The notes under the pieces: generated by a model
The model's input: only the letters and a program-made list of their open reading frames with translations
Databases searched by the model: none
Told to the model about the DNA's origin: nothing
Assembly: GCA_040954595.2 (NCBI GenBank)
Contig: CM082584.2
Location: forward strand, 7,688,001-7,752,000
Source of the DNA: Balanoglossus misakiensis
Lineage: Eukaryota; Hemichordata
DNA: 64,000 nt
Reading direction: 5' to 3'
Position numbers and translations under genes: made by a program
Shown here: positions 1 to 12,850 of the stretch, piece after piece
Layout of the letters: each line of letters opens with the position of its first letter
How positions within the stretch are numbered: the stretch's first letter is position 1

Positions 1-2716
1 TGACAAAAACCATGGGTTATAGCCCATGAAAATCGTCCGAAAATGACAATTTTTCGACTTTGCGAGATATCAAAATTTCTTCACTTTTTGACAAAAACCA
101 TGGGTTATAGCCCATGAAAATCGTCCGAAAATGACAATTTTTCGACTTTGCGAGATATCAAAATTTCTTCACTTTTTGACAAAAACCATGGGTTATAGCC
201 CATGAAAATCGTCCGAAAATGACAATTTTTCGACTTTGCGAGATATCAAAATTTCTTCAATTTTTGACAAAAACCATGGGTTATAGCCCATGAAAATCGT
301 CCGAAAAGGACAATTTTTCGACTTTGCGAGATATCAAAATTTCTTCAATTTTTGACAAAAACCATGGGTTATAGCCCATGAAAATCGTCCGAAAATGACA
401 ATTTTTCGACTTTGCGAGATATCAAAATTTCTTCACTTTTTGACAAAAACCATGGGTTATAGCCCATGAAAATCGTCCGAAAATGACAATTTTTCGACTT
501 TGCGAGATATCAAAATTTCTTCACTTTTTGACAAAAACCATGGGTTATAGCCCATGAAAATCGTCCGAAAATGACAATTTTTCGACTTTGCGAGATATCA
601 AAATTTCTTCACTTTTTGACAAAAACCATGGGTTATAGCCCATGAAAATCGTCCGAAAATGGCAATTTTTCGACTTTGCGAGATATCAAAATTTCTTCAC
701 TTTTTGACAAAAACCATGGGTTATAGCCCATGAAAATCGTCCGAAAATGACAATTTTTCGACTTTGCGAGATATCAAAATTTCTTCACTTTTTGACAAAA
801 ACCATGGGTTATAGCCCATGAAAATCGTCCGAAAATGACAATTTTTCGACTTTGCGAGATATCAAAATTTCTTCACTTTTTGACAAAAACCATGGGTTAT
901 AGCCCATGAAAATCGTCCGAAAATGACAATTTTTCGACTTTGCGAGATATCAAAATTTCTTCAATTTTTGACAAAAACCATGGGTTATAGCCCATGAAAA
1001 TCGTCCGAAAATGAAAATTTTTCGACTTTGCGAGATTTCAACATTTCTTCAATTTTTGACAAAAACCATGGGTTATAGCCCATGAAAATCGTCCGAAAAT
1101 GACAATTTTTCGACTTTGCGAGATTTCAACATTTCTTCACTTTTTGACAAAAACCATGGGTTATAGCCCATGAAAATCGTCCGAAAATGACAATTTTTCG
1201 ACTTTGCGAGATATCAAAATTTCTTCACTTTTTGACAAAAACCATGGGTTATAGCCCATGAAAATCGTCCGAAAATGACAATTTTTCGACTTTGCGAGAT
1301 ATCAAAATTTCTTCACTTTTTGACAAAAACCATGGGTTATAGCCCATGAAAATCGTCCGAAAATGATAATTTTTCGACTTTGCGAGATATCAAAATTTCT
1401 TCACTTTTTGACAAAAACCATGGGTTATAGCCCATGAAAATCGTCCGAAAATGACAATTTTTCGACTTTGCGAGATATCAAAATTTCTTCACTTTTTGAC
1501 AAAAACCATGGGTTATAGCCCATGAAAATCGTCCGAAAATGACAATTTTTCGACTTTGCGAGATATCAAAATTTCTTCACTTTTTGACAAAAACCATGGG
1601 TTATAGCCCATGAAAATCGTCCGAAAATGACAATTTTTCGACTTTGCGAGATATCAAAATTTCTTCACTTTTTGACAAAAACCATGGGTTATAGCCCATG
1701 AAAATAGTCCGAAAATGACAATTTTTTGACTTTGCGAGATATCAAAATTTCTTCACTTTTTGACAAAAACCATGGGTTATAGCCCATGAAAATCGTCCGA
1801 AAATGACAATTTTTCGACTTTGCGAGATATCAAAATTTCTTCACTTTTTGACAAAAACCATGGGTTATAGCCCATGAAAATCGTCCGAAAATGATAATTT
1901 TTCGACTTTGCGAGATATCAAAATTTCTTCACTTTTTGACAAAAACCATGGGTTATAGCCCATGAAAATCGTCCGAAAATGACAATTTTTCGACTTTGCG
2001 AGATATCAAAATTTCTTCACTTTTTGACAAAAACCATGGGTTATAGCCCATGAAAATCGTCCGAAAATGACAATTTTTCGACTTTGCGAGATATCAAAAT
2101 TTCTTCACTTTTTGACAAAAACCATGGGTTATAGCCCATGAAAATCGTCCGAAAATGACAATTTTTCGACTTTGCGAGATATCAAAATTTCTTCACTTTT
2201 TGACAAAAACCATGGGTTATAGCCCATGAAAATAGTCCGAAAATGACAATTTTTTGACTTTGCGAGATATCAAAATTTCTTCACTTTTTGACAAAAACCA
2301 TGGGTTATAGCCCATGAAAATCGTCCGAAAATGACAATTTTTCGACTTTGCGAGATATCAAAATTTCTTCACTTTTTGACAAAAACCATGGGTTATAGCC
2401 CATGAAAATCGTCCGAAAATGACAATTTTTCGACTTTGCGAGATATCAAAATTTCTTCAATTTTTGACAAAAACCATGGGTTATAGCCCATGAAAATCGT
2501 CCGAAAATGACAATTTTTCGACTTTGCGAGATATCAAAATTTCTTCACTTTTTGACAAAAACCATGGGTTATAGCCCATGAAAATCGTCCGAAAATGACA
2601 ATTTTTCGACTTTGCGAGATATCAAAATTTCTTCAATTTTTAACAAAAACCATGGGTTATAGCCCATGAAAATCGTCCGAAAATGAAAATTTTTCGACTT
2701 TGCGAAATATCAAAAT
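1..2716. repeat. 88-bp satellite array, about 31 tandem copies
   Basis: Units begin at position 1 and every 88 bases after that (89, 177 and so on to 2641), with no insertion or deletion that I can see. The last unit stops at about 2716, where the sequence becomes unique. The left end is cut by the window, so the true array is longer. Copies differ by a few single bases, for example a C/A change near the unit end, ATGATAAT in the units at 1321 and 1849, and ATAGTCC in the units at 1673 and 2201. Each unit carries CATGGG-TTATAG-CCCATG, an inverted repeat. The unit length is not a multiple of three, so it is not coding. I do not recognise the family. Confidence 0.98.
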
Positions 2717-3547
2717 AACTATCGTGAAATTACCAAAGGTCAGGAGTATAAATTGTAATATCGTGTTTAGACTCTCGTGGCATATGGGATAGTTCGCTTG
2801 GCGATCGAAGGGCATGGGAGTAGGCGTTCTGCAGTAAGACTAATCGATCTGTTTCAGTTTGTGTGTGCATTCAGTTTTTCGCACTTTTGCAAACATTGCG
2901 TTTCCCGTAGGAAATGACTAGAAGACACGCGGTTGAACATGTGATGACGTTAGGTATGTGTTTATAAAGTGGACGACTATCGATATGCTATAATAACCAG
3001 AGACGGAAGGCGATAAAACGTCACAGACTCTTTACATTTTTTGTAATTGAGTCGCGGAAAAGCTTCTTGATCAGTGAAGGCGAGAATGTGCCTGTCTGTA
3101 CATGTGATAACCAGTACTTCCCGTGGAGTCTACGTTTAACATGAAAACTAGATTGTAGACAGCATTCGGGATTCGCTATGTTGCGAAGTGTCAAAAAATT
3201 AACTGTGACAACATTTACTCAAATCAAGCATCTGCACACACCGTATCCCGGTTCAAAACTGACTTAGTGATTTTCTCTATGGAGGTTAGATCTAATACGC
3301 TTCCGCGCCCTTTTAAATATTCATCCTTAGCAATCCCACACCTTAATCCCGAAGCCTTGAGCAACAGATCAATAGTCATTTCATTTCAACTTTGCAGTGA
3401 ACCAAATGTAGGTCATTCAAAATATAGGATAGTCTGATATATATATGAATTGTAGTGTTATATCTGAATCGTGGTGAAGTTGGTGAAATACCACCACAGC
3501 TTTTGACGGCGTTTCTGCGCGCACGCAATGTGATGTGAACATTTACC
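2717..3547. other. Unique sequence between satellite and poly-G run
   Basis: This is non-repetitive, moderately AT-rich DNA. I see no long ORF, no RNA gene and no recognisable element in it. Confidence 0.6.
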
Positions 3548-3562
3548 GGGGGGGGGGGGGGG
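3548..3562 (+). repeat. Poly-G run (15 G)
   Basis: An uninterrupted run of G lies in otherwise unique sequence. Such runs are prone to length error in assembly. Confidence 0.9.
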
Positions 3563-3757
3563 TTGTCAGAAGGTTTTACGAAGTGTGGCACGTATTCTTA
3601 CATGTGGCCAAGCCAACGTGAAAAGGTGTTATCACACGTGCTGAAGTGAAAATTGGGTATTTTTACACGTGCCTATTAAATTCATGGAAGTTAATTTCAG
3701 TAGGTCAAAGTACCCGGCTCCAAGTCACGACATCAGCTGTGTGTCCTTCCGTCTGGT

Positions 3758-4090
<333 letters not shown>

Positions 4091-4263
4091 CCAGATACTA
4101 GACTACCTTTATCGACAGGTCTCAACCTTGACTGTCTGCTGCTTCGAGTACTTGGTCGAGTTTCGTACCAGAAGATCAATACTATTTTGAGAGGGCACTC
4201 TCCTTCAGTTCCACACACCGGCATCACATATCAGACACGGCATTTGAAATCGCCCAGGAAGTT

Positions 4264-4381
4264 GGATGGAAGTTGTGTGTGATTGAACGTTGATTCACTA
4301 TATATCCACATGTAGAATAATATAAACGGTGTCTTGTATCAAATATAATTAATGAAAAAAGGGCAGCGAGAGAGAGACTTT
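4264..4381. repeat. Dispersed repeat R1, copy 1 (118 bp)
   Basis: This segment is closely similar over its whole length to 55254-55371, and its right half matches 15030-15082. Shared blocks include GGAAGTTGTGTGTG, TATCCACATGTAGAATAA, CTTGTATCAAA and GGGCAG followed by GAGAGAGAGACTT. I see no clear terminal inverted repeats or target duplication, so the class is unknown. A SINE fragment is possible. Confidence 0.85.
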
Positions 4382-5623
4382 GTCCCTTTAATGGATGTAA
4401 AGTAATGACGCAAACGTCTGAGTATATTTTGACCATGAATATTTCTTTATTATTAGGATCGAAGTTTGTTCAAGTCAACATAACCGTCTTTTGTAAATAC
4501 GACTTTTCTGTAAAAAACCGACAACTGACAGATTAATAGTCTGTATTCAGAAATACACAGATTCGTAAAAGCTTCATTAAGTGCAAATTCAAATGAACCA
4601 GCGGACACAGAATTGAGAAAAATGGGTTTTGCTATATACACATGTCGCGCTCGCTTTCGTGGTTTTTTTTATCCAGACGTGGACTGGATTACGATCTATT
4701 AAACACAGTCGTGACAAACACCGCTCCCTTGCAGTTGGATCGACTCCACTGTATTAGGATCTGTGATTTGTCGAACAAAACAACATTGCGACTGTTGTTT
4801 ACCAGGCACGCGGGCCAGAAGTTGGGATTTTGCCGGTGTTCAAAGCCAAATTCTCGGCAGACACGTAAAAATATTATATCCACAGGCGGCACGGCATTTT
4901 TTTTTCGTGCAATCCATTTATAAAAGGCACTTCGTTAATTCGAATTCACAACATGCTAAGAACAATTAAGTGGGGGCGCTCGTCGCTACGCCCGTTGTCC
5001 GTCAAACTAGTTTAAACGCTTACTATTATTACAAATCAAGAAATCCTTCCACAGAAATAAAAAAATATCTGCATATGCTAGATCAAGCGTCCACTTTCCG
5101 TTGCCGGATATTTTCGACGTTTGAATCTAACGAATCGAAGAAAAAAAAACCATGTCAGCTCCATTTTGCTTGTTCGGTTTACAATGCAAGACCTCGCTTG
5201 CAAGTCTAAAATCGCTCGACGCAACAACCTCGAGTTGTGAATTACATTGTGCGACAGTTTCTTGTCTTCGTACAAAGTTCTATAAAGTCATTTAAATAGG
5301 CACTATGTACATTTTACTTTCTCGCTAAAAATCGAACATTTTCTGTCCGTCAAATTTTGCAGGTGTCCCATCCCGGAAGACCAGCATCCGGCTAACTCTA
5401 AAATGTCTCTGGATCTGGCGTCATCAGCTACTCAGGACGCTGCAATTTGGTCAGTTCGTCCAGCCATTACATCGTCGGGCAAGAACGCCGTCCCTCGTCA
5501 TAGCTTGCTAGTGACAGTGCGCGAATTTGGATCACCATTTCCGCGTTCACTATGTCCAACCTCGACATGCGCCAACCCTTTGTTTAGAGATTAAGTACAT
5601 TTTTGGTCCCCTCTTTGACCAGT
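4382..5623. other. 3' flank of the DIRAS gene, probable 3' UTR
   Basis: This AT-rich sequence lies downstream of the DIRAS stop codon on the minus strand. The only canonical AATAAA I noted on that strand is at 4446-4451, which would give a 3' UTR of about 1.2 kb. That call is weak. I see no other gene here. Confidence 0.35.
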
Positions 5624-6220
5624 TCACATTACAACGCACTTCCCCTTTAATTTCTCCCGCCTCTTTTGGGATTTGGATTTCTTGCTTTCCAGCTGCAAGC
5701 TCATTGTCCTCCGCTTTTCCAACTGAAGCAGGTCCTGAAATAGTTCCTTCACATTGAAGTTCGTCTTGGCGGACGTCTCCAAGAAGGCGCAGCCCCACTG
5801 CTTGGCCACCTCGGCGCCGTCCTTCGTCGACACCTCCCGGCAGGCCTCGTCGCACTTGTTGCCCACCAGCATGATGGGGATGCCGTCGATGTCGCCCTTG
5901 ATCTCGCAGATGACGTCGAAGATGGGCTTCAGCTCCTCCAGCGACTGCCGGCTGGTGATCGAGTACACCAGGATGAAGGCGTGCCCCTTGGAGATGGAGA
6001 GCCGCTGCATGGCCGGGAACTGGTGCGACCCGGTCGTGTCTGTGATCTGCAGCGTGCACACGTTCTTGTTGCAGCTGATCACCTGGCGATATGTGTCCTC
6101 GATGGTCGGGATGTAGCTCTCGCGGAACGTCCCCCGCACGAAGCGGAGCACCAGGGAGCTCTTGCCCACCCCTCCGGCTCCGAACACTACAACTCGATAA
6201 TCGTTGCTCTGTTCGGGCAT
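5624..6220 (-). CDS. DIRAS: DIRAS-family Ras-like small GTPase
   Basis: The protein has 198 residues, matching the 198-199 of vertebrate DIRAS1 and DIRAS2. It opens with [20 protein letters not shown], the family N-terminus. Visible motifs are the P-loop GAGGVGKS (14-21), effector loop PTIEDTY (38-44), DTTGSH (61-66), NKCD (121-124), TSAK (149-152) and a C-terminal CVVM prenylation box after a lysine/arginine-rich tail. Position 65, equivalent to Ras Gln61, is Ser and position 63, equivalent to Ras Ala59, is Thr. This is typical of DIRAS, whose members hydrolyse GTP slowly and stay largely GTP-bound. The tail implies membrane attachment. In vertebrates these proteins are brain-enriched and oppose Ras signalling; that role here is inferred. 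The ATG at 6218-6220 has G at -3. A TTG 13 codons upstream is intronic. The whole CDS is one GC-rich exon within AT-rich flanks. I cannot assign it to DIRAS1 or DIRAS2; it is probably pre-duplication. Confidence 0.96.
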   Translation of the reverse strand: MPEQSNDYRVVVFGAGGVGKSSLVLRFVRGTFRESYIPTIEDTYRQVISCNKNVCTLQITDTTGSHQFPAMQRLSISKGHAFILVYSITSRQSLEELKPIFDVICEIKGDIDGIPIMLVGNKCDEACREVSTKDGAEVAKQWGCAFLETSAKTNFNVKELFQDLLQLEKRRTMSLQLESKKSKSQKRREKLKGKCVVM

Positions 6221-6253
6221 GACGCGAAGTCGGATGCTGCGATCCTTAGGCAG
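6221..6253 (-). other. DIRAS: 5' UTR end of the DIRAS coding exon
   Basis: On the minus strand a pyrimidine-rich tract ends in TTCTTTGCAG at 6254, a strong splice acceptor. A branch-like ACTAATC lies about 35 bases upstream. This gives 33 bases of 5' UTR before the ATG and implies at least one more upstream 5' UTR exon at higher coordinates, which I could not place. Confidence 0.75.
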
Positions 6254-6749
6254 CTGCAAAGAATCAAAAGAAGAAATAAGATTGGATTAGTTATTAATTT
6301 ATTGGCTCTTCAAGGCGAAGCTTATGTGTGTTTCATTATTCAATAGAGTCTGGATGCACAAAATGTCAGACGCTGAAATCTGTTGTTCTGAGGAGATCTG
6401 TGCCACATAAACCCTTAACCGGGTTCCCTATTCGCTAAGGTCACCTTTCATCAAGACAATTGACTTTTGTTCGGATTTTCCTTATCCCTTGTTGGTGGGT
6501 TACAGAACTAAACCGTGGGCGTGACACCGTGACCAAATCTAAGATAGCGGAACGAACATGCAAACATTTACCGAATTAAACACTTTTCGCAGAAAGAAGC
6601 AAGCTCGATTCGGACAGTGACGATTGAATAATGGAGCTGCTGTGTGTCAAGTCCAGGAAATCGCCAGAAAAAAATTACAAGTCAAAAGAACTTGCAGCAC
6701 GCTGCTGGGAGTACGCCGGCGCGTTGTTGTGATAATATAACGACGTTCA

Positions 6750-7080
6750 ATTCGACGTTCATCGATTCATGCACGTCGAACGCATGCGCAGTGCTCCGGC
6801 TGCGCTGTTCCACGCACGACTGTGCTGATGAATTAATCGAATTAAAAAAATTGTATAGGGGAGAATCATAAATGGGTGTTTTCAAACCCGTCTCATGGCA
6901 AGCATCACGTTTCACAAACAGTTTGTTATTTCAAGCAGTCGCTGGGTCAAGGCGTGCGCTATTTTTTCCTTCTTCTCCGACGGGAACAATAAGCCTGATA
7001 CGTCATTGCGTCTTCTGTGAATGCTCGCGCGCGTTGTCGTCCTCCTCTGACGAGAAATGAGACTCTTTTGTTAGTCTCTC
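6750..7080 (-). promoter_or_regulatory. CpG-rich segment, candidate DIRAS promoter region
   Basis: This stretch is richer in CpG than its surroundings. It carries CGCATGCGCA (6781-6790), an NRF1-type site, and TACGTCA (6999-7005), a CRE-like site. It lies 0.5-0.9 kb upstream of the DIRAS acceptor, where a 5' UTR exon would be expected. A possible donor TTCG|GTAAATG lies near 6570 on the minus strand. There is no direct evidence of transcription start. Confidence 0.25.
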
Positions 7081-10000
7081 GTCCTACGCGTCACGTCACC
7101 AAAGCGCATGGCAACCTTTGAGTCCCCCTCATCACTAATGCTGATGAAGCATTGGCACCAAACACCGAGGTGTATTTTTAAGTCTGTTTAGATCACGGTT
7201 GAAAAGACCCGTGATCGTTGTTGATACTATTTTGAATCGCGGGCGGCTGCCAAAAATATTATCGTTAGAGAAGCGGAATTTGATGTTAAATTGAAAGCAA
7301 GTGCTTTTTTATGACTGGAGAAGCATTTTTTTCTTCTTTTGTCGTCACACGGCGATTAATTAGTTTCGACAACGGTGCAGCGAGGAGCAACGGCGCGTGA
7401 TGGTGCAGATTCGCCGCTCTTTTTAGACTTAAAAAAAACACAGTGGGCACCGAAGACGCGCAAAGACCATCGTAACCAACACATAAATTCTATGAAGACT
7501 ACAATTAACTCGTAAAAGTCTCTAGCTTTTGTCGAGCAACACGACAACAACCGAAGTGTATGCGGCCAGCGCGATTAATCAGTAACATTCTAAATACGTC
7601 ATGACGATCTACTATTTTGCAAGGGAGTGGGGCTTTGCTTTAGCGCTATCATCACGGGCGATTCCACTAACGGAAATTAATCTTAGTCGAGGTCGTCAGC
7701 ACATCTCAGAGGAATTTCATGTTTTGACGGGCTTCGGGTGAATATTTACCAGAATCGCGGTATCTCTGTATATCCAGCGGCGTTCACGACGCTTAACGTG
7801 CGCGCACGCATGGAATGTGTTGACGTATGATGCGATATGAGAAAAAATGCACTTCGTAACTAACTAGAAAAAAAAACAACTTTCCCCCCTTTGTCAGATC
7901 TCACAATGCCGAAGCTGTCATCAGTATTCGCGTCACGATTCTTGGCTTGTGACGACCCAAATCTTTCAGCACTCCGCGAGCTTTACGACAAAAATACGGG
8001 TCACGCGCAGTGAAATCATCATGGTATATGCGTTGATTAAGCGAATAAGTGGGGAATGGGGAAAGTCGATTTCATTAGAGTCGAAGTGTGTTCACCAAAC
8101 ACTGGGGCCATTCATCTGTGTTTTGTTTCCGACGGTCCGCGATGCATAAAAGACGGAATATCGATGTTTTTCTTACAATTTAAATTTTGCTTTTGCGTCA
8201 TAGGCGGCCTCATTAATTTTTGTCGCAAAATGGAGTATTCATAAAGAACGGGATAAAAACACTGCGGCGATGAAAGAAATCAAGAGGGTGAAAATCGATG
8301 CGTGGTTTGACGGTGTGGGGTAGAAATAAATGCGATTTATAGACACCCACATCAAATTGTCACCAACTAAATTGGGGAGAGGGGTAGGAAGAAGGGGGAG
8401 GGAGAGAGACGAAGGCGGGGGGAGAGATAGACTTAGACAAAGATCAACCTGGTTGCAGCGTTATAAAGAATAATTGTGTGCTTTTCCTTATTAAATTACG
8501 TAAAACGGGACACATCGTCGGAAATTCCCCCTCCCCAGGCTAGTGGAGGTCAAGGGTTAAGACAGAGTAAAACAAGTAAAAATCCTAATCCCAGCTTTCC
8601 GACGATAATTACAGAACGACTACAGAAGACTGCCGTTTTCCTTATCAGGAAAATATCAAGGAATCCATGGCTATATTGATATGTAAACACTCTTTACATT
8701 TTTGACATTATGAGGGATGTGTATTCACTATAAACGTCACAATTACGCCGACTTAAATGTGAACAATGGCGAGCGCAGGAAATGCGACATGGTCTCCAAG
8801 ATACTAATTGTGTTTTGTAAACTACTAAATCACTCTATCGAGCGAAGCACTTAAGCCGTGTTTGACCTGCTAGATATTAACATTCACAGGACTACGTCAG
8901 TGGCTGGGTGTGTGTCTTTACTTCATATCTGGAGCATTTCTGCCATATACATCGCCGGCGCCAAAATTTGGAAATAATGACATTACTGAATAGCTGTACC
9001 TGACGCGTGCGAGAAAAACACACACACGCCAAACCTAAAATAGAGTGTTTGGTACGTACGTTGGCGGAAACAGTCGAAAACAGTGAAATTACCAAGCTTT
9101 AGTCAATTTCTACCCGCGATGTATTCGCAGTGGGGTTTATATGTTACAGGATGAACAATTTGATTGAGTGCAGTTGCGAACCAGTAAGCTTAATGCCCAC
9201 GCGCGCATACACGCACACACACACAACATCCGATTAAGAATATCAGTAATCCGAACGAAGAAATGAATATTTCGTTGGCCCGACGTAGAGCTGGCGCGAT
9301 GTGTAAAAATAGCCGAAATCCGTCCATCTCTGCTCGCTGCATTTGCCCCACAAATCATAAAGTGTCCTAATGGGGTTGCTTTAAATATACTGATTGCCGT
9401 GCGACCGTACAATCGGTCACAGACGGAAGGCCCAACCGAATAAGCTTGAACTACTTTGGCTACACGCAGAGAAGAAGGGAGGTTATAAACCTGTCTAGTT
9501 CCTCCAGGCAAAGACTGTAGCATTGTGTTCTAGTTTGAAATGATATTTTCCAAAATTGGGACACCCCCTCCGCTCTCTCAACGGGTTCACTCGCGTCCCT
9601 CGGTTCTGCAGTAAAAGGCATTAGCGCGACGCCGATATTATAACAGCTGAGTTAAAATCAGCTAGACTGATTGATCGCTCACATCTATCAGCTATGATCA
9701 AAACGCGTAGAATAGGAGAAACGGAGCGCTAGAGAAAACAATTTGATTAGCCGCGAGGAACGGCAGCGTCGCGTCGCGTCGCGTCATGCCATGTTCCCTG
9801 GCGTAAGCGCGCTCTGCGGAGAAATTGACATGAATGGATCGCTTAATATCAGTCCGTCGATAAACGGAAATCTGGGACATCGGTTAAACGGAGAGCTGTG
9901 AAAAAGAAAAAGTTGCTGACCAAGGGTGGGATTGAACGGCGAATTTGTTTCGGCGTTCGCCCGTGTGCTTTCGCGACGTTTCCCGGGCGATGCTAGCTTG

Positions 10001-12600
10001 AGTAACCGTACCTCTAAAACCCCACACGACAATACCAGTAAAAATACGCGTTAGTGGTCGCTGACAAGTTTTTTTTCACGCCACTCGTACGCGGACAGAC
10101 TGTATGATACCGATTTTGATTTCTATGGTAAAAAAGATAAAAAAAATGAAAGAAGGATGAGAAACCTACTATTGCCGCCGTTGCTGTCTTCGTGACTGTC
10201 ATTTCGCAAAAGTGTAAATCGCACACAGAGACCTTCTGAATGGAGACGGAAGGCTGGTGGCAGCGTCGAAGTGTTCACCACCGAATCGTGCACTGAAGTG
10301 AATGCCACGTGAAGAATTGACTGTATAAGTAGAAGCTGGTCACATATATGTGTGGAAGAAAAACGCTGTATTCGTATTTTACGTCACGCCAAGTGGACTG
10401 TTCCATTTTTCTTTGTCCCTCCCCCCTCTTTCGATGCGTTCTGATCTGACGCATGCGTATAACGCTGATGATCCGTACGCCCGTCTCTGAGGTTGAACAC
10501 TAAACCGTATCCAAAGCTATCGTATTCAATAGACTGCATACATTAAGATGTCAGTGACTTTGTACAAGATTAAGTCATACATGCGTAAGGCTAGAGGATG
10601 CAATTTTAAGTGCGCAATTTTAAGTGCGGTGAATTAAAGTGCCAGTTTTCGAGCCTACTAGGCTACATGAACTCCGAGAAATAAGAACAGACGCCCCCTC
10701 TACCCCCTGAAAATACAATTGCTCAGTAATAAGCATGTGGGCCCGAGTAACATCTTGAACTATGGTGTGATACAGTGACTGTGTGTAAACCTGGCCACTG
10801 ACAGAATATTGTTAAACTACGTATACAATGTATTGGGGAATCTCCTGAGCAAAGTAAAACAGTCTGGACATCTTCACTCACAGAAAAGCGCGTTTGCGCA
10901 GGAAATACCGAATAACTTGTTTACTAAATCTTGATTCTCTCTGCTCCCCTCCAAGGTCCTCAAGCTATCGGTAATCTTCGCTCGTTTTTTTTGAAAACAC
11001 AACTCACATAAGCCCTTCCGGGCAAATTTCTCTGCAGGCACTCACCATCTTTAAGACTCACTCGGAGAAATTTGATATTTTCGACGCCATTGTTCACACC
11101 TACGCTCTTCTTGTGTGACGTAGTGTCGTTTGCCAAGAGATGATTGGCGTGATCACTAGCGGTAAACAACTTGGTAAATGTGGGCCAGGTTTATAGATAT
11201 TTTTGAAACTTGACTTGGGTTCGGGGAGGGTATGACGACCGTTACTCACAGCACAGTGCCTCATTTAGCGGCAGCAATGTGTGCTGTTCTTTTTTGTTTT
11301 GACGGTTGCACTGAGCCAATTTGTAACCGACTGCAACTGATGAACAATAGAGACATTTCCAAAGCCCCAGCAACGCTAACGTGATCCTCAACGTGAGTTT
11401 TTACCAAATATTCTGCTGTTGCAAGAAAAACAACAACACCATATTAACGACCGTATTCTCGGTGATATTCCAAGTTGAAACGACGCAAGCTTTGCACGAA
11501 TCAGCAATTCTACAATCCCTATATACGCGTGCGACAAGTTAGACTACTTTATCATCAACACCATCGAATAACATGTTGAAGAAACATCGTTCAAGCTCAA
11601 CCGTACATTCAGTATTCCCAGCATGTCGCCGCCGTTAATTTGTTCGATAATTATAGTCTTTCAGTGATGCAACGTCGATCATCGTCACGGCCGCCGCGTG
11701 TTGACCACGCTCTGGCCATGTGACATGTGTTCGTTATGTGACATTTAGTACAAGAAAAAAATGCATGTATCAAAAATAGCTAAGGGCGCCAACGTTTATA
11801 TAACTGGTTTACTTAACTGGCGTATTTTGTGCTCGATGAAAGACGTTCACATCTTGGATTGCCAGGAAAAAAAACGCTATTCAAATATTTAATTACTGGA
11901 GTGTTCACAGTTGCCCAAAATAACTCAGTTCGTTGTAGATTTAGTTTGTCCGAAATTTGAAATGGTTATTTTGATCAGCTATTGTGTAACTGATGAACCT
12001 GGGAGATCAGTCATGTCGGTGTTTTTTTCCACATTGGCAACATTGATTTGTTGTTATGGACTGGGTCGTTTAAAGTTAGAGTTTTTGAATTATTTTGATT
12101 TTGCTTAATTCTGGCTCGTGTAAAACTTTCCAAGTCTGTAAAAAATATTTACCTGTAACAGACCACAGACTGGCTTTCTGGGTTTTACGGTGATTAGGTC
12201 AAACTACATCCTTTCCGCGTAATTCCTTCTCGGTAATAATTAGTCCCTTTCCAGCAGATATTTCCTGTTTGTCTACTCCCGGAAATTCACACACGGGAGT
12301 ACATGTAAACAGAAACCAATTCCGAATACCAAGACACGACACGGACCCGTGCATATTTCCGTTTCACGATGGCGCGGAGAACGCAAACGAAATATGTCAT
12401 CTGAGCCATCGAATGGCAGACGGCGCCCATTGAAATGCGCATGATCAAGACGACTGTTTCTTGTGGAACATGTAGGTCATCAGATCAACGGCGCAGACTG
12501 TTCAACTAGTTCCCGCCTAAGCAGGTTAAGTACCGTAGTTTGCCAACAGAGTGGTTTCCTATCAATGACATTGGAGACGCTTTTCACCTCATTCAAACAC
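7081..12600. other. Non-coding region
   Basis: I find no ORF with recognisable homology and no RNA gene. A G/A-rich patch (8373-8430) is listed separately. The rest is unique, moderately AT-rich sequence with scattered E-box, CRE-like and homeodomain-core motifs at densities I cannot judge by eye. Confidence 0.5.
8373..8430 (+). other. Purine-rich G/A tract
   Basis: About 58 bases are almost purely G and A, with at least four runs of three or more G. It could form a quadruplex or a triplex. Confidence 0.5.
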
Positions 12601-12850
12601 GATGAAAAGCAGAGAAGTAGAGAAATATAGTGACGTCGGCGGCGCAAATGCCCCACATGTCCAACATCAGGCGAGACCACAAGTTGTGCCACCATTGTCG
12701 CTTTTTATGAGCACACACCAAATCTCGCCCGAGCGGCGGTGCAATTTGTGCCAGATGATGAGAATCTGTTTCGCCGCTATATAAACCATGGCTGGGGTAT
12801 GAGTGGTCGAGCGGGTCGCCCAGCGCATAGACGCCACACGAGGCCGAATA
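12601..12850 (+). promoter_or_regulatory. Possible TATA-type promoter
   Basis: A consensus TATATAAA lies at 12778-12785. Upstream are CCATTGTC (SOX-like) and CAGATG (E-box), and GC-rich sequence follows. I see no ORF or splice structure that tells what it would drive, so a chance match is quite possible. Confidence 0.2.

Noticed and set aside
1-2716. CRISPR array
   Set aside because: The repeats are directly abutting 88-base units with no variable spacers, and the genome is animal.
6221-6259. Upstream TTG start giving a 211-residue DIRAS
   Set aside because: The TTG overlaps the intron acceptor TTTGCAG. The ATG 13 codons on matches the family N-terminus exactly.
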